From JANOYY01 sp043720395 (GTDB taxonomy: Bacteria > Actinomycetota > Acidimicrobiia > Acidimicrobiales > JANYDT01), in NCBI GenBank assembly GCA_043720395.1, contig JAYSSR010000038.1, positions 154,480 through 218,479 on the forward strand: a stretch of DNA of 64,000 nucleotides, written 5' to 3'. Position numbers and translations under genes: made by a program. Positions 50,325 to 59,240 of the stretch are shown piece by piece (within the stretch, counting starts at the first letter, position 1; each line of letters starts with the position of its first letter). Under the pieces are notes generated by a model. That model ran no database searches. It saw only the letters and a list, made by a program, of their open reading frames with translations, and was not told the origin of the DNA.

Positions 50325-51332
50325 GTGTCCGTCCCGCCCGCAGGTCATCGGTCGGACGCCCATGGTCCGGCTGTCATCGTGGATGACCTCGTCATTCGAT
50401 ACGGCGACACGGTGGCGGTGAACCATGCGAGCTGGACTGCCGCCGCCGGCCAGATCGTTGCGATCCTCGGTCCGAACGGTGCCGGGAAGTCGAGCACGAT
50501 CGAGACGCTGGAGGGGTATCGTCAACCGAATTCCGGCCGTGTCAGGGTCCTTGATTTGGACCCTCGCTCCGATGCGAGGACCCTCGCACCGCGCATTGGC
50601 GTGATGCTCCAGCGCAACGGTGTGTATCTCACCATGCGGCCGCGTGAGGTGTTGCGACTCTTTGCCTCCTACTACGGGACTCGCGCGCTTGATCCCGATA
50701 CGTTGCTGAGCCGTGTTGGGCTCGACCTCGTCGCTGGCACCCCGTGGCGTCGGTTGAGCGGCGGAGAGCAGCAGCGGCTGTCGCTCGCGCTTGCGCTCGT
50801 GGGGCGCCCGGAGGTTGCTTTTCTCGATGAGCCGACCGCGATGATCGACCCCGGAGCGCGACAAATCGTGCGGGACCTTGTGAGCGAGTTGCGCAGCGAC
50901 GGTGTGTGCGTCGTGCTCACCACCCACGACCTCGATGACGCTGAACGGCTGGCCGACAGCGTCGTCATTCTCGATCGCGGCACAGTTGTGGCAATCGGAA
51001 CGCCTGCGGAATTGACCGCTTCTACGAGTACCGACGGGATCGTGTTCGACACGTCGCAGGCCGTTGACCTCGCAGCGCTCTCGCAACACATCGGCGGGTC
51101 CGTCTCACCCATTGGCACGGGCGCGTACCGTGTTGATCTCTCGTCGACGCCTCAGCACCTTTCGGCGCTGACCGCTTGGCTCGCCGATAACGACGTTTCC
51201 GTCGGCGGGATCCGCGCGGGGCGGCGAAGTCTCGAAGAGGTCTTCCTGCGTCTCACCGCCGAGTCAGTGCCGCAGGCCACCGGGGCCGCACCGGCCGGCG
51301 CCGCGCGTGGCTCGCGCCGGGGGCGCCGATGA
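50325..51332 (+). CDS. ABC-2-type exporter ATPase (DrrA-like)
   Basis: ATPase of 335 residues for an ABC-2 exporter of drugs, lipids or glycans. Walker A GPNGAGKSSTIETLEG (the EGYR after Walker A is typical of DrrA/CcmA-type), Q-loop MLQRNGVYLTMRP, signature RLSGGEQQRLSLALAL, Walker B VAFLDEPTAMIDP, and TTHDLDDAERLAD. A C-terminal region of about 100 residues ends in EEVFLRLTA and an Arg-rich tail. Its stop overlaps the permease start (ATGA). Confidence 0.92.
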   Translation: MSVPPAGHRSDAHGPAVIVDDLVIRYGDTVAVNHASWTAAAGQIVAILGPNGAGKSSTIETLEGYRQPNSGRVRVLDLDPRSDARTLAPRIGVMLQRNGVYLTMRPREVLRLFASYYGTRALDPDTLLSRVGLDLVAGTPWRRLSGGEQQRLSLALALVGRPEVAFLDEPTAMIDPGARQIVRDLVSELRSDGVCVVLTTHDLDDAERLADSVVILDRGTVVAIGTPAELTASTSTDGIVFDTSQAVDLAALSQHIGGSVSPIGTGAYRVDLSSTPQHLSALTAWLADNDVSVGGIRAGRRSLEEVFLRLTAESVPQATGAAPAGAARGSRRGRR

Positions 51333-52060
51333 AGCCGCTCGTCGCCCAGATCCGGGCGGAACTCGTGATGACGCTGCGCCGCGGGGAGTCGGTGCTCCTT
51401 ACCCTCGGCATACCGGTCATGCTTCTCGTGTTCTTTTCGGTTGTCGATGTCCTGCCCGTTGCGGACGACACCCGTGACCCCGTCGACTTCCTGGCGCCCG
51501 GCGTCCTCGCTCTTGCGGTTATGTCGGCAGCGCTGGTCGGAGTCGCGATCGCAACGGCGTTCGAGCGTCAATACGGCGTGTTGAAGCGCATCGGCACGAC
51601 GCCGCTCGGCCGGCCGCGCCTGCTCGGCGCGAAGATCGCCGCGGTTGTCGCTGTCGAGGTGATCCAGACCGTGGTGATCATCGCAGCGGGGTACGCGCTC
51701 GGTTGGCGACCACAGGTCTCGGGGCTCGTTGGTGGCGTCGTCGCCGTCCTGCTCGGCACGTCGGCCTTCGCCGGAATAGGGCTCTGGATGGCTGGCACGC
51801 AGCGGGCCGAGATGGTGCTCGCGTCCGCAAATGGCCTCTACCTGCTGCTTCTCCTCGTGAGCGGGATGATGCTCCCGCTGGCCAAGCTTCCCGGCGCACT
51901 TCGGGCCATTGCCCAAGTACTTCCCAGCTCAGCGCTCACCGAGATCTTGCGTGGGCTGCTCACGAGCGGTGACACCGTCGCCGGATGGGCATGGCCGGTC
52001 CTCGTAATTTGGGCGGTCGCTGCGCCCGTTCTCGCCGCACGGACGTTCCGGTGGGAATGA
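51329..52060 (+). CDS. ABC-2-type exporter permease
   Basis: A 243-residue membrane protein with six hydrophobic segments, e.g. VLLTLGIPVMLLVFFSVVDV, PGVLALAVMSAALVGVAIAT, VVAVEVIQTVVIIAAGYALG and LVGGVVAVLLGTSAFAGIGL. The ERQYGVLKRIGTTPLGRPRLL loop is the ABC-2 hallmark coupling region, and LLLLLVSGMMLPLAKLPGAL the conserved P-x-x-x-L-P segment. It forms the exporter with the preceding ATPase. The stop is followed at once by a hairpin and overlaps a possible start of the lipoprotein gene. Confidence 0.92.
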   Translation: MKPLVAQIRAELVMTLRRGESVLLTLGIPVMLLVFFSVVDVLPVADDTRDPVDFLAPGVLALAVMSAALVGVAIATAFERQYGVLKRIGTTPLGRPRLLGAKIAAVVAVEVIQTVVIIAAGYALGWRPQVSGLVGGVVAVLLGTSAFAGIGLWMAGTQRAEMVLASANGLYLLLLLVSGMMLPLAKLPGALRAIAQVLPSSALTEILRGLLTSGDTVAGWAWPVLVIWAVAAPVLAARTFRWE

Positions 52061-53103
52061 ACCTAAGACGCTCCGCGGATAGGTCACGCCTGCGGAGCGG
52101 CGATGTCCGGCGACCGGCTTCGCCGCTCGATTCATTCTGCTGTGTCCAATTGAGGACTCGCCTATCGGCTCGTCCTCTAAGACGCTCAGCCATCGTCGCG
52201 TTGGCGTTGCTTCTCGTCGGTTGCGGCGGCGCTGGGAATTCCGTCGAAGCAGGCAGGGGCGGTCCCGACGAGGTGTTCGGTGAAGTCGCCACCTTCGAGG
52301 TTGTCGCCGGTCGACCTGGCCGAATCGCCGTCGGGCTCAGCACGACCGACCTGCGCGTCCTTGCCGGTGGAGCGGTCGATTTCGTGATCACCCGTGCGAA
52401 CGGCGACGGCGACTCTGTACGGGCCGCAGCTCGCTACCTCAGCGTCCCAGGAATGCCGACCGTGAGTTCGGGACCCCGGCTCGGACGGCCGAGCCAGGGC
52501 ACCGGGGTCTACGCCGCAGACGACGTGGTCGTTCCCGCGCCGGGCTTCTGGACGATTCAGGTGACGCTGCCCGGGCGCATGTCCAAGCAGCGTCCGGAAG
52601 CCTCGTTCGAGGTACTTGCTGCACCGCAGGTCCCGACCGTCGGGGAGGACGCGCCGCGCACGCAGAACCTCACGCTCGCTTCGGTCGGGGTCCAGCCACA
52701 GTGGCTCGACTCGTCAGCTTCGAGCGAGGTCCCGCCGGATGCGCTGCTGCACTCGACCGTGATCGCCGAGGCGATCGCGGCGAAGCGTCCCCTTGTCGTG
52801 GTTGTCTCGACCCCGGCCTACTGCACGAGCCGTTTCTGCGGGCCGACGACCGAGGCGGTCAGACAACTTGCCGCCCGCGATGAGGCGGCGGGTCGTGATC
52901 TTGCCTACGTGCATCTTGAGGTCTGGCGTGACTTCGATGCGCACGTGGTGAACAAGGCAGCGGCTGAGTGGGTCATGTCGCGAGGTGCGCAGGGTCGCGA
53001 GCCCTGGGTGTTTCTCGTCGGGAGTGACGGCAAGATCGCGGCTCGCTTTGACAACGTCGTGCCGACCGACGAACTCACCGCAGCGGTCGATGCTCTGCGG
53101 TAG
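52057..53103 (+). CDS. lipoprotein with thioredoxin-like domain
   Basis: Secreted, membrane-anchored protein. The start at ATG 52057 (ATGA overlap with the permease) gives 348 residues but a long Arg-rich n-region of about 45 residues; a TTG at 52149 would give a normal lipoprotein signal, MRTRLSARPLRRSAIVALAL followed by lipobox LLVGC. After the Cys comes a beta-rich domain (FGEVATFEVVAGRPGRIAVG, FWTIQVTLPG) and, from about residue 245, a thioredoxin-like domain: PLVVVVSTPAYCTSRFCGPT with a C-x4-C pair, and REPWVFLVGSDGKIAARFDN. It resembles SCO/TlpA-related proteins and lies next to the oxidase operon, so a role in copper delivery or thiol chemistry is possible. Confidence 0.78.
   Translation: MNLRRSADRSRLRSGDVRRPASPLDSFCCVQLRTRLSARPLRRSAIVALALLLVGCGGAGNSVEAGRGGPDEVFGEVATFEVVAGRPGRIAVGLSTTDLRVLAGGAVDFVITRANGDGDSVRAAARYLSVPGMPTVSSGPRLGRPSQGTGVYAADDVVVPAPGFWTIQVTLPGRMSKQRPEASFEVLAAPQVPTVGEDAPRTQNLTLASVGVQPQWLDSSASSEVPPDALLHSTVIAEAIAAKRPLVVVVSTPAYCTSRFCGPTTEAVRQLAARDEAAGRDLAYVHLEVWRDFDAHVVNKAAAEWVMSRGAQGREPWVFLVGSDGKIAARFDNVVPTDELTAAVDALR
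52069..52099 (+). terminator. hairpin after the exporter permease gene
   Basis: CGCTCCGC (52069-52076) and GCGGAGCG (52092-52099) pair perfectly around a 15-base loop, starting 9 bases after the permease stop. No T-run. If it terminates, the lipoprotein gene must start further downstream than 52057. Confidence 0.45.
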
Positions 53104-53126
53104 CAGCTCTTTACAGCCCTGGAGCC

Positions 53127-54092
53127 TCAGGCGACGCCGGTGCCGGCCGCTTGGTCAATTCGATCGAACTCGGCCTGCACCTGGTCCCACGTCAGGACGT
53201 CCTCGACCCGCCCGCCGGACACGGTCATGCCGGCGATGCTTCTGACCTCAGCGACCGGGTTGCGATTGTCGTCGGCGCGACCGGCCTTGCAGTCCATCCA
53301 CCATTGGTAGAACAGATAGCCGACGACGGCCCACAACAGCGACCCGGCACCGAGTTTCATGATTGCAGCGGCGATCTGCTGATCACCCGTGGCGTCAAGG
53401 CCGCTGATCAGGCGTGGAGCATTGCGGTACGTCGCGTACGTCGCCCGCTCAGTGAAGACCAGGAACGATGCTGGGACGGTTGGCACGATCGACTGTGCGA
53501 ACAGGTACATCATCTTCGTAGGCGCGCCGAGCTTCGGGAGTCCGTCGATTCGGTTGATGACCGGAATCCACATGAATGTGGCGCCAGCGAACAGGACCAC
53601 GTGGACGCTGAAGTGCAACGCCTCGCTGTGCAGGGACCGCTCGACGATGCCCTTCCAGTGCGTGCCCGCCACCAGGAGGTTGAAGGCGATCAGGGCCAGG
53701 AGCGGACGCGAGGCAAAACGTGTGACCGGACCGATGATTCGCTTGGAAAGCGCCCACTTCCACAGCCAAGCGGGTGCTCCGAGCAGGAAGCAAGCCGGTG
53801 CGACCAGTGTGAACACGGTGTGCTGCGTCATGTGCACGAGCAGGAGGTACCGCTCGGAAATGTCGTGCAGCGGCCAATACGACCACACGAACGTCCAGGT
53901 AAGGCCGGCGACGATCCATTGCTTCTGGCGACGGGTGGCGACGATCTCACCTTTGGCCACAAGTCGAGGACCGAGGCGCGTGAAGGCCCACCAGAAGAAC
54001 GCAGCCACGCCCCCGATGACGAGCAGGACGGATGGGTGCGCGTGGAACGGAAGTTCCGCTCTTGTTGCGGCAGCGGTGGCGGCACCGATCAT
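53127..54092 (-). CDS. ctaG: caa3-type cytochrome oxidase assembly protein CtaG
   Basis: Membrane protein of 321 residues and about seven segments, needed for copper insertion in caa3 oxidases of the Bacillus type. Recognisable: YWPLHDISERYLLLVHMTQH (the conserved H-x-x-x-x-x-x-L-x-x-H-M-x-Q-H core), VFTLVAPACFLLGAPAWLW, HSEALHFSVHVVLFAGATFM. The C-terminal 60 residues are hydrophilic. It is the last gene of the oxidase operon, 55 bases after ctaF, and convergent with the thioredoxin-like lipoprotein gene. Confidence 0.92.
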   Translation of the reverse strand: MIGAATAAATRAELPFHAHPSVLLVIGGVAAFFWWAFTRLGPRLVAKGEIVATRRQKQWIVAGLTWTFVWSYWPLHDISERYLLLVHMTQHTVFTLVAPACFLLGAPAWLWKWALSKRIIGPVTRFASRPLLALIAFNLLVAGTHWKGIVERSLHSEALHFSVHVVLFAGATFMWIPVINRIDGLPKLGAPTKMMYLFAQSIVPTVPASFLVFTERATYATYRNAPRLISGLDATGDQQIAAAIMKLGAGSLLWAVVGYLFYQWWMDCKAGRADDNRNPVAEVRSIAGMTVSGGRVEDVLTWDQVQAEFDRIDQAAGTGVA

Positions 54093-54147
54093 GGTTGCCT
54101 CTTCATCGACAGTTTGACGGGTGTCGCGGGATCAACGTCCCGGCATT

Positions 54148-54654
54148 TCAGTGTGCGTGGGAATGGTCGTCGTGGGCGTGATCATGATCGCCGTGGTCGT
54201 GGCCTTCATGGTTGCCGGGGTCATGATCGTCGTGGTCGCCTATCCGCGGAACCACCCACACCGCAACGATGCCGACGAAGCCGATCAGATACACCCACCA
54301 GTGGATGGGGAGCAATGCCTGTGGCGTGCGGAGCGCACCCATGGCACTCATCACACCGAAGTAGCAGAACACGGCGAGAAGGCCACCGCCGATAAAGAGC
54401 CGCCGCAGCAGCGGCGAGTCAAACTTCAGGTGCATGAAGTACCCGGCAACGATCACGAACTTGATCGCAGCCAGTGCCATCAACGACGAGGCCAGCGACG
54501 CGTGTTCCAGGCCGCTGTAGGACAGTGCAACCTCGATCGCCGTGAGGACGAACAGGCCCGCTGCGATCTTGAGATACATGATGTCGTGGCCGTCGAACAT
54601 CGGCCCGTTGTATTCACCCGTGACGGGGTCGATATGGGTCGTGTCAACGCTCAT
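54148..54654 (-). CDS. ctaF: cytochrome c oxidase subunit IV-type protein with His-rich tail
   Basis: Three-segment COX4_pro/CyoD-like subunit, 168 residues: YLKIAAGLFVLTAIEVALSY, LMALAAIKFVIVAGYFMHL (the conserved K-F-x-x-V-x-x-Y-F-M-H-L), RLFIGGGLLAVFCYFGVMSA and a fourth segment HWWVYLIGFVGIVAVWVVP. The C-terminal 30 residues are His/Asp-rich (DDHDPGNHEGHDHGDHDHAH), which should bind copper or other metals. ATG at 54654 (MSVDTTHIDP). Follows ctaE after a tandem repeat. Confidence 0.9.
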   Translation of the reverse strand: MSVDTTHIDPVTGEYNGPMFDGHDIMYLKIAAGLFVLTAIEVALSYSGLEHASLASSLMALAAIKFVIVAGYFMHLKFDSPLLRRLFIGGGLLAVFCYFGVMSAMGALRTPQALLPIHWWVYLIGFVGIVAVWVVPRIGDHDDHDPGNHEGHDHGDHDHAHDDHSHAH

Positions 54655-54686
54655 GCTGTGTTCCTCATGAAATTCATCTGGGCCTC

Positions 54687-54725
54687 GGAATCGGGGCCCC
54701 ATGGAATCGGGGCCTCATGGAATCA
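54687..54725. repeat. 16-bp tandem repeat at the ctaE 3' end
   Basis: GGAATCGGGGCCCCAT (54687-54702) and GGAATCGGGGCCTCAT (54703-54718) differ at one base; a third partial unit (GGAATCAGG) lies in the last ctaE codons. The repeat appears to be a duplication of the gene end into the intergenic space. Confidence 0.75.
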
Positions 54726-55386
54726 GGTAGACGACGGTGAAGATGACAATCCACACAATGTCGACGAAGTGCCAGTACAGACCGACGATCTCGACAACCT
54801 CATGCTTGGACTGGGAAATCTTGCCCTTGCGTGAGAGGTTCACGAGCGACATCAGCATCAAGATGCCAATCGTGACGTGCGCGCCGTGGAAACCTGTCAG
54901 GACGAAGAAGCTGGAACCGAAGAGGTTCTTTGAAAGATTCAGCCCCTCCTTCACGAAGAAGGTGAATTCGTAGATCTGGCCGGCGATGAACGTCGATCCG
55001 AGCAGCGCGGTCGAACTCAACCAAAGCCGCAGGCGGCGGTGATCACCACGCTGGATGGCCGAGTGGGCGAGAACCATCGTCAACGAGCTCATGAGGAGCA
55101 CGAACGACGACACCGACGTGAACGGGATGTCGAAGATACCCTTGACCTTTTCGCCGTCGATCACGGTGTCGGTCGGGTAGGGGCCATTCACTGACCGGCC
55201 CTTGTAGACCAGGTAGGTCGCGATCAGTGCACCGAAGAGGAGGCACTCGGAGCCGAGGAAGGCCCACATGGCGACCTTCTCGTTGGAGACGCCCGTCGCT
55301 GTTGCGTGGGTACCGTGGTCGTCAGCGCCGTGTCCTCCCGCGTGCTCGCCGCCGTGGGCAACCTGTTCAACGGTGACGCCGGACAT
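54715..55386 (-). CDS. ctaE: cytochrome c oxidase subunit III
   Basis: Subunit III of 223 residues with five hydrophobic segments. A His-rich N-terminus (HGGEHAGGHGADDHGTHATA) precedes KVAMWAFLGSECLLFGALIA (the conserved W-x-F-x-x-S-E-x-x-x-F segment), AIQRGDHRRLRLWLSSTALL, FFVLTGFHGAHVTIGILMLM and IVGLYWHFVDIVWIVIFTVVYL, all standard. Overlaps the end of ctaD by a TGATG junction. Confidence 0.96.
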   Translation of the reverse strand: MSGVTVEQVAHGGEHAGGHGADDHGTHATATGVSNEKVAMWAFLGSECLLFGALIATYLVYKGRSVNGPYPTDTVIDGEKVKGIFDIPFTSVSSFVLLMSSLTMVLAHSAIQRGDHRRLRLWLSSTALLGSTFIAGQIYEFTFFVKEGLNLSKNLFGSSFFVLTGFHGAHVTIGILMLMSLVNLSRKGKISQSKHEVVEIVGLYWHFVDIVWIVIFTVVYLIP

Positions 55387-57374
55387 CAGTACGCTCCTGC
55401 TGTCGCGACGGCAGACGGACCGTTGTGGTCATCGTCGTGGTCCTCATGCGGCGCTGCGCTCGGTTCGACGCCCCAGCCGAATGCTCCTCCGAGGATAACG
55501 AGTGCGCCGATGATTGCGACCGGCCAGGCACGAAATACCATGCCGTAGGAGAGGATCATGATGCCGAAGCCGAGGATCAACGGCCAATAGGACGGTGATG
55601 GCATATGGATCGACTTCGGATCCACCGGATCGGCCGCGAGCACCTGCTCGGCGGTGGCGACACGTCGCATCAGATGGGTTTCCGGGTCAAGTTCGTACTT
55701 GCGGTGCCAGAATTCGTCGACGGTATGAACGGTCGGGATGTGATCGAAGTTGTGCACCTTCGGAGGGCTTTCCGTCATCCATTCCAGCGTGCGCGCATCC
55801 CACGGGTCACGCGGCGAGCGGGTCTTGGAGCGCTGCGTCTTGGCGACGTTTGCGAAGAAGATGAGCAGTGACACGAGGATCACGAAGGAACCGACCGTCT
55901 CGAACATGTTCCAGAAGTCAAAGCCCATGTCCTTGTCGTAGCGATACATTCGCCGCGGCTGCCCCCGAAGGCCAACGATGTGCATCGGTCCGAACGTCAT
56001 GTGGAGGCCAACGAGTTGCAACCAGAAATGGGTCTTCCCGATGCGCTCGTCGAGCAGCTTCCCGAAAATCTTCGGCCACCAGTAGTAGACGCCCGAGAAG
56101 AGTCCCATCACGGCTCCGCCGAAGAGGACGTAGTGGAAGTGGGCGACGATGTAATACGTATCGGTCTGCTGCATGTCGGACGCCACGAGCGAGTGGGTGA
56201 CGCCTGACAGTCCGCCGATCACGAACGTCGTGATGAACCCGACGGAGAACAGCATGGCCGTGGTGAACTTGATCGCGCCGCCCCAGAGTGTCGCCGTCCA
56301 GTTGAAGATCTTCACGCCGGTGGGAACGGCAATGAACATCGTGCTGATGCCGAACGCAGCCACGGCCACGGGACCGAGTCCGACCGCAAACATGTGGTGG
56401 GCCCAGACTCCCCAGCCCATGAAGCCGATTGCGATGCCGGAGAACACCACGACCGGATAGCCGAAGAGCGGCTTGCGGGCGAAGGTGGGGAGGACCTCCG
56501 ACACGATGCCCATCGCAGGTAGCACCAAGATGTACACCTCGGGATGGCCGAACAGCCAGAACAGGTGCTGCCAGAGCACGGGGTCGCCACCGGCACCGGG
56601 GTTGAAGAAGTTCGCTCCAAACGTCCGGTCGAAGGCGAGCAGCACGAGCGCCACCGTGATGATCGGCATGGCGAACAGCAGCAGAAAGCTCGCTACGAAG
56701 GTCATCCAAGTGAAAATCGGCATGCGGAAGAACGTCATGCCGGGCGCGCGCATGTTGATGATCGTGACGATGAAGTTCACGGCCGACGCGGTCGAACCGA
56801 TGCCGAGAATGGCGAGTCCGAAGATCCAGAAATCTATGCCGTGTCCGGGCGAGAACGTGATCGAGGTGTTCGGTGCGTAACCGAACCAGCCGCCGTCGGG
56901 CATGCCACCGAAGAGGATCGACGAATAGATGAAGATCGCACCGAAGATGTAGCACCACCAGGAGAATGCATTCATCCGTGGGAAGGCCACGTCACGTGCG
57001 CCGATCTGCAGCGGCAGGAAGTAGTTGAAGAAGGCGGCCGACATCGGCATCACGAAGAGGAACACCATCGTGGTGCCGTGCATCGTGAACATCTGGTTGT
57101 AGATCTCAGCGGTGAGGAGATCACCGTTCGGCTTCGCCAGCTGAAGCCGCAAAAGGAGCGCTTCGATGCCACCGACGCACATGAAGAACAGCGAAGCAAT
57201 CCCGTACATGATGCCGAGGCGCTTGTGGTCGACCGTGGTGACCCACGAGAGGATTCCACGTTCGGATTCGACCGGTCGACGAAGGATGCCCTGGTCTACC
57301 GGCCTGGCGACGGGAAGGGTCGCTCCGCCGGGCAAGGCCGGGGACGACGACGGGGGTTCAAGAACGATTGCCAT
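55386..57374 (-). CDS. ctaD: cytochrome c oxidase subunit I
   Basis: Catalytic subunit, 662 residues. All metal ligands are present: heme a His in QMFTMHGTTMVF, Glu/His region WLFGHPEVYILVLPAMG with CuB His and the cross-linked Tyr, GVWAHHMFAVGL with the CuB His pair, and YYIVAHFHYVLFGGAVMG with heme a3 and heme a His. Start ATG 57374 (MAIVLEPP) is preferred; readings beyond run through repeats. The C-terminal extension has about 130 residues with two hydrophobic segments and a His-rich end, as in fused COX1-COX4 style actinobacterial and caa3 enzymes. Confidence 0.97.
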   Translation of the reverse strand: MAIVLEPPSSSPALPGGATLPVARPVDQGILRRPVESERGILSWVTTVDHKRLGIMYGIASLFFMCVGGIEALLLRLQLAKPNGDLLTAEIYNQMFTMHGTTMVFLFVMPMSAAFFNYFLPLQIGARDVAFPRMNAFSWWCYIFGAIFIYSSILFGGMPDGGWFGYAPNTSITFSPGHGIDFWIFGLAILGIGSTASAVNFIVTIINMRAPGMTFFRMPIFTWMTFVASFLLLFAMPIITVALVLLAFDRTFGANFFNPGAGGDPVLWQHLFWLFGHPEVYILVLPAMGIVSEVLPTFARKPLFGYPVVVFSGIAIGFMGWGVWAHHMFAVGLGPVAVAAFGISTMFIAVPTGVKIFNWTATLWGGAIKFTTAMLFSVGFITTFVIGGLSGVTHSLVASDMQQTDTYYIVAHFHYVLFGGAVMGLFSGVYYWWPKIFGKLLDERIGKTHFWLQLVGLHMTFGPMHIVGLRGQPRRMYRYDKDMGFDFWNMFETVGSFVILVSLLIFFANVAKTQRSKTRSPRDPWDARTLEWMTESPPKVHNFDHIPTVHTVDEFWHRKYELDPETHLMRRVATAEQVLAADPVDPKSIHMPSPSYWPLILGFGIMILSYGMVFRAWPVAIIGALVILGGAFGWGVEPSAAPHEDHDDDHNGPSAVATAGAY

Positions 57375-57396
57375 CAGCGGGCTCCGTTGATCACTT

Positions 57397-57455
57397 CGGT
57401 TACTTCCGTTACTTCCGGTTGCTTCAGGGACGTTTACTTGAGGGACGTTTACTTG
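57397..57455. repeat. tandem repeats between ctaC and ctaD
   Basis: AGGGACGTTTACTTG occurs at 57426-57440 and 57441-57455, and about three looser units of GGTTACTTC lie before it at 57397-57425. On the coding strand each 15-bp unit repeats the last ctaC codons with the TAA stop. Same kind of duplication as at the end of ctaE. Confidence 0.75.
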
Positions 57456-58687
57456 AGGGACTTGATGTAGGCGACGAGCGCGAGCACTTCGTCCTCGGTG
57501 AACTTTCTGACCACCATGCGACTGCCCGGTTTGAATCCCTGCGGGTCGCGCAGCCACGCCTTCAGATTGGCGTCGCTCATTAAGGCGATCGCGCCTGCGA
57601 AGTGCGTGCGTGAGCCAACATGGGCGAGGTTCGGACCGATCTTGCCGACGATGCCGACGTCGTTCACTTTGTCAGACTCGGTGTAGTGGCAAACCACGCA
57701 CCCGGCACCGCCCTGGAACAGTGCCTGGCCCTGGGCAACGAGATCAGTCTCCGGGTCGCCAGTTGCCTCAGCAGCCGTGTCGGCCTGGTCCTTCAACCAT
57801 TGCTGCCATTGCGCCGGGCTGTCCACATGCACCTTGAAACGCATATCGGCATGTGACGCTCCACAGAACTCGGCACACTGTGCGTAGAAGACTTTGCCGG
57901 CGTCCTCCGGGTCACTGTTGATGTTGAGATGGTTGAGCTTTCCGGGAACGGCGTCGATCTTGCCGGCGAGCTTCGGGACCCAGAAGCTGTGGATCACGTC
58001 CTGGCTCGTGACCGTCATGCGAATGTTGCGACCGGCCGGGATGTGCAGCTCGTTCGCGTTCACGACCACGGGAGTGCCCTCGGTGAGGTAGTTCGCGATC
58101 TTCTTCGGAGCGCGGCCCTCCTCCTTCGCTGCTTCGAGATCGAGAGGGTCGTCAACCGTCTCGAGCGTTGTCTGCAGTTTCTCCTGGCCGGCGACCGGGT
58201 AGTGGAACTCCCACCACCACTGGTGTCCAGCGACCGTGATGTTGATCGAGTCCTTTGGATCATTCGCTTGATCAAAGATCGCACCCACGGAGAACACGCC
58301 GATGACAGCCAGCAGCAGTGCCGGTGCGGCCGTCCACCCGATCTCCATTGCCGTGTTGCCGTGCACCTGCTTCGGTACGTGATCCTCGGACTTCCGCCGG
58401 AACTTCACTGCGCAGATGAAGATCAGGGCAAACACGAAAACGCCCATCGCGGCGGCAATGAGGAACACCGGGACCGCGAGGTTGTAGATGTCTCTCGCGA
58501 TCGGGCTGTCAGGCGAAAACGTGTCCTGCGGATCCTTCGAGGTACAACCAGTGAGCAGCACCGACATGAGCGCGACGAGCGCGGCGGGTGAGAAGCGGAA
58601 CCAACGTCGTAGAGCCACGGGCAGAGCCTTTCGCGTCAGCGAGGGACGTGCAAAATGCAGAATCAGTGAATGAACATGAAAAGTCAT
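57449..58687 (-). CDS. ctaC: cytochrome c oxidase subunit II with fused cytochrome c
   Basis: A 412-residue caa3-type subunit II. Lipoprotein-like signal (SPAALVALMSVLLTGC), two membrane segments (AVPVFLIAAAMGVFVFALIF and PALLLAVIGVFSVGAI), the aromatic electron-entry patch GHQWWWEFHYP, CuA ligands DVIHSFWVPKL and QCAEFCGASHADM, then a cytochrome c domain with heme motif GAGCVVCH and an axial Met candidate in KPGSRMVV. The fused heme means electrons can come directly from reduced cytochrome or quinol oxidase partners. ATG at 58687 is the far start; a GTG 23 codons on is possible. Confidence 0.95.
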   Translation of the reverse strand: MTFHVHSLILHFARPSLTRKALPVALRRWFRFSPAALVALMSVLLTGCTSKDPQDTFSPDSPIARDIYNLAVPVFLIAAAMGVFVFALIFICAVKFRRKSEDHVPKQVHGNTAMEIGWTAAPALLLAVIGVFSVGAIFDQANDPKDSINITVAGHQWWWEFHYPVAGQEKLQTTLETVDDPLDLEAAKEEGRAPKKIANYLTEGTPVVVNANELHIPAGRNIRMTVTSQDVIHSFWVPKLAGKIDAVPGKLNHLNINSDPEDAGKVFYAQCAEFCGASHADMRFKVHVDSPAQWQQWLKDQADTAAEATGDPETDLVAQGQALFQGGAGCVVCHYTESDKVNDVGIVGKIGPNLAHVGSRTHFAGAIALMSDANLKAWLRDPQGFKPGSRMVVRKFTEDEVLALVAYIKSLK

Positions 58688-58697
58688 AGGAGATGGC

Positions 58698-59240
58698 TCA
58701 GGAAATCGATTGGAGCTTGGAGTTCAGGTCGGCCGGACTTATCGCCCCTAGGTGGCGTCGGATGATACGGCCTTCTCTGTCGACGAAGAGCGTCGTGGGA
58801 AATGCCAGCGCTCCAACTAACGGTGCCAGCCGCCCCGACTCGTCGTTGAGCAGCGTGTAGGTCAGGCCGAAACGGTCGGCCATCGCCGCGCCCTTCGCCA
58901 CCGATTCGCCGTGATCAATCCCGACAAATTGGACGTTGCCCTCCGTCGACTGAGCAACCTGCTCGAGAAGCGGCAATTCTTTGGCACAGGGCGGACAGTC
59001 GGAGAAGAAGAAGTTGATCACAAGTGGTGTTCCGCGCAATTCGGCGAGGTCGAGTTCTTTCGTGGGGTCACGCAGGTACGGGAGCCGAAGTGACGGCAGC
59101 GAGGAAGTCGCCCTCGGGACATCGGAGTTCGAGGCACCGAGCAACAAGAGCACGGTCATCAAGGCAACAAAGAAAACGCCGAGCAATGCGATGCGACGGG
59201 GATTCCAGCGGGTGCTGAACCGATGCGTCGCCGTGGTCAC
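58698..59240 (-). CDS. TlpA/ResA-like thioredoxin-fold protein
   Basis: Membrane-anchored redoxin of 180 residues: one N-terminal segment (RIALLGVFFVALMTVLLLLG) and an outer thioredoxin fold with VINFFFSDCPPCAKELPLLE (C-P-P-C active site) and cis-proline region ALAFPTTLFVDREGRI. Such proteins reduce CuA or heme-binding cysteines during oxidase and cytochrome c assembly. It sits directly upstream of ctaC (10-base gap) and overlaps the preceding gene by ATGA, so this role is very likely. Confidence 0.92.
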   Translation of the reverse strand: MTTATHRFSTRWNPRRIALLGVFFVALMTVLLLLGASNSDVPRATSSLPSLRLPYLRDPTKELDLAELRGTPLVINFFFSDCPPCAKELPLLEQVAQSTEGNVQFVGIDHGESVAKGAAMADRFGLTYTLLNDESGRLAPLVGALAFPTTLFVDREGRIIRRHLGAISPADLNSKLQSIS

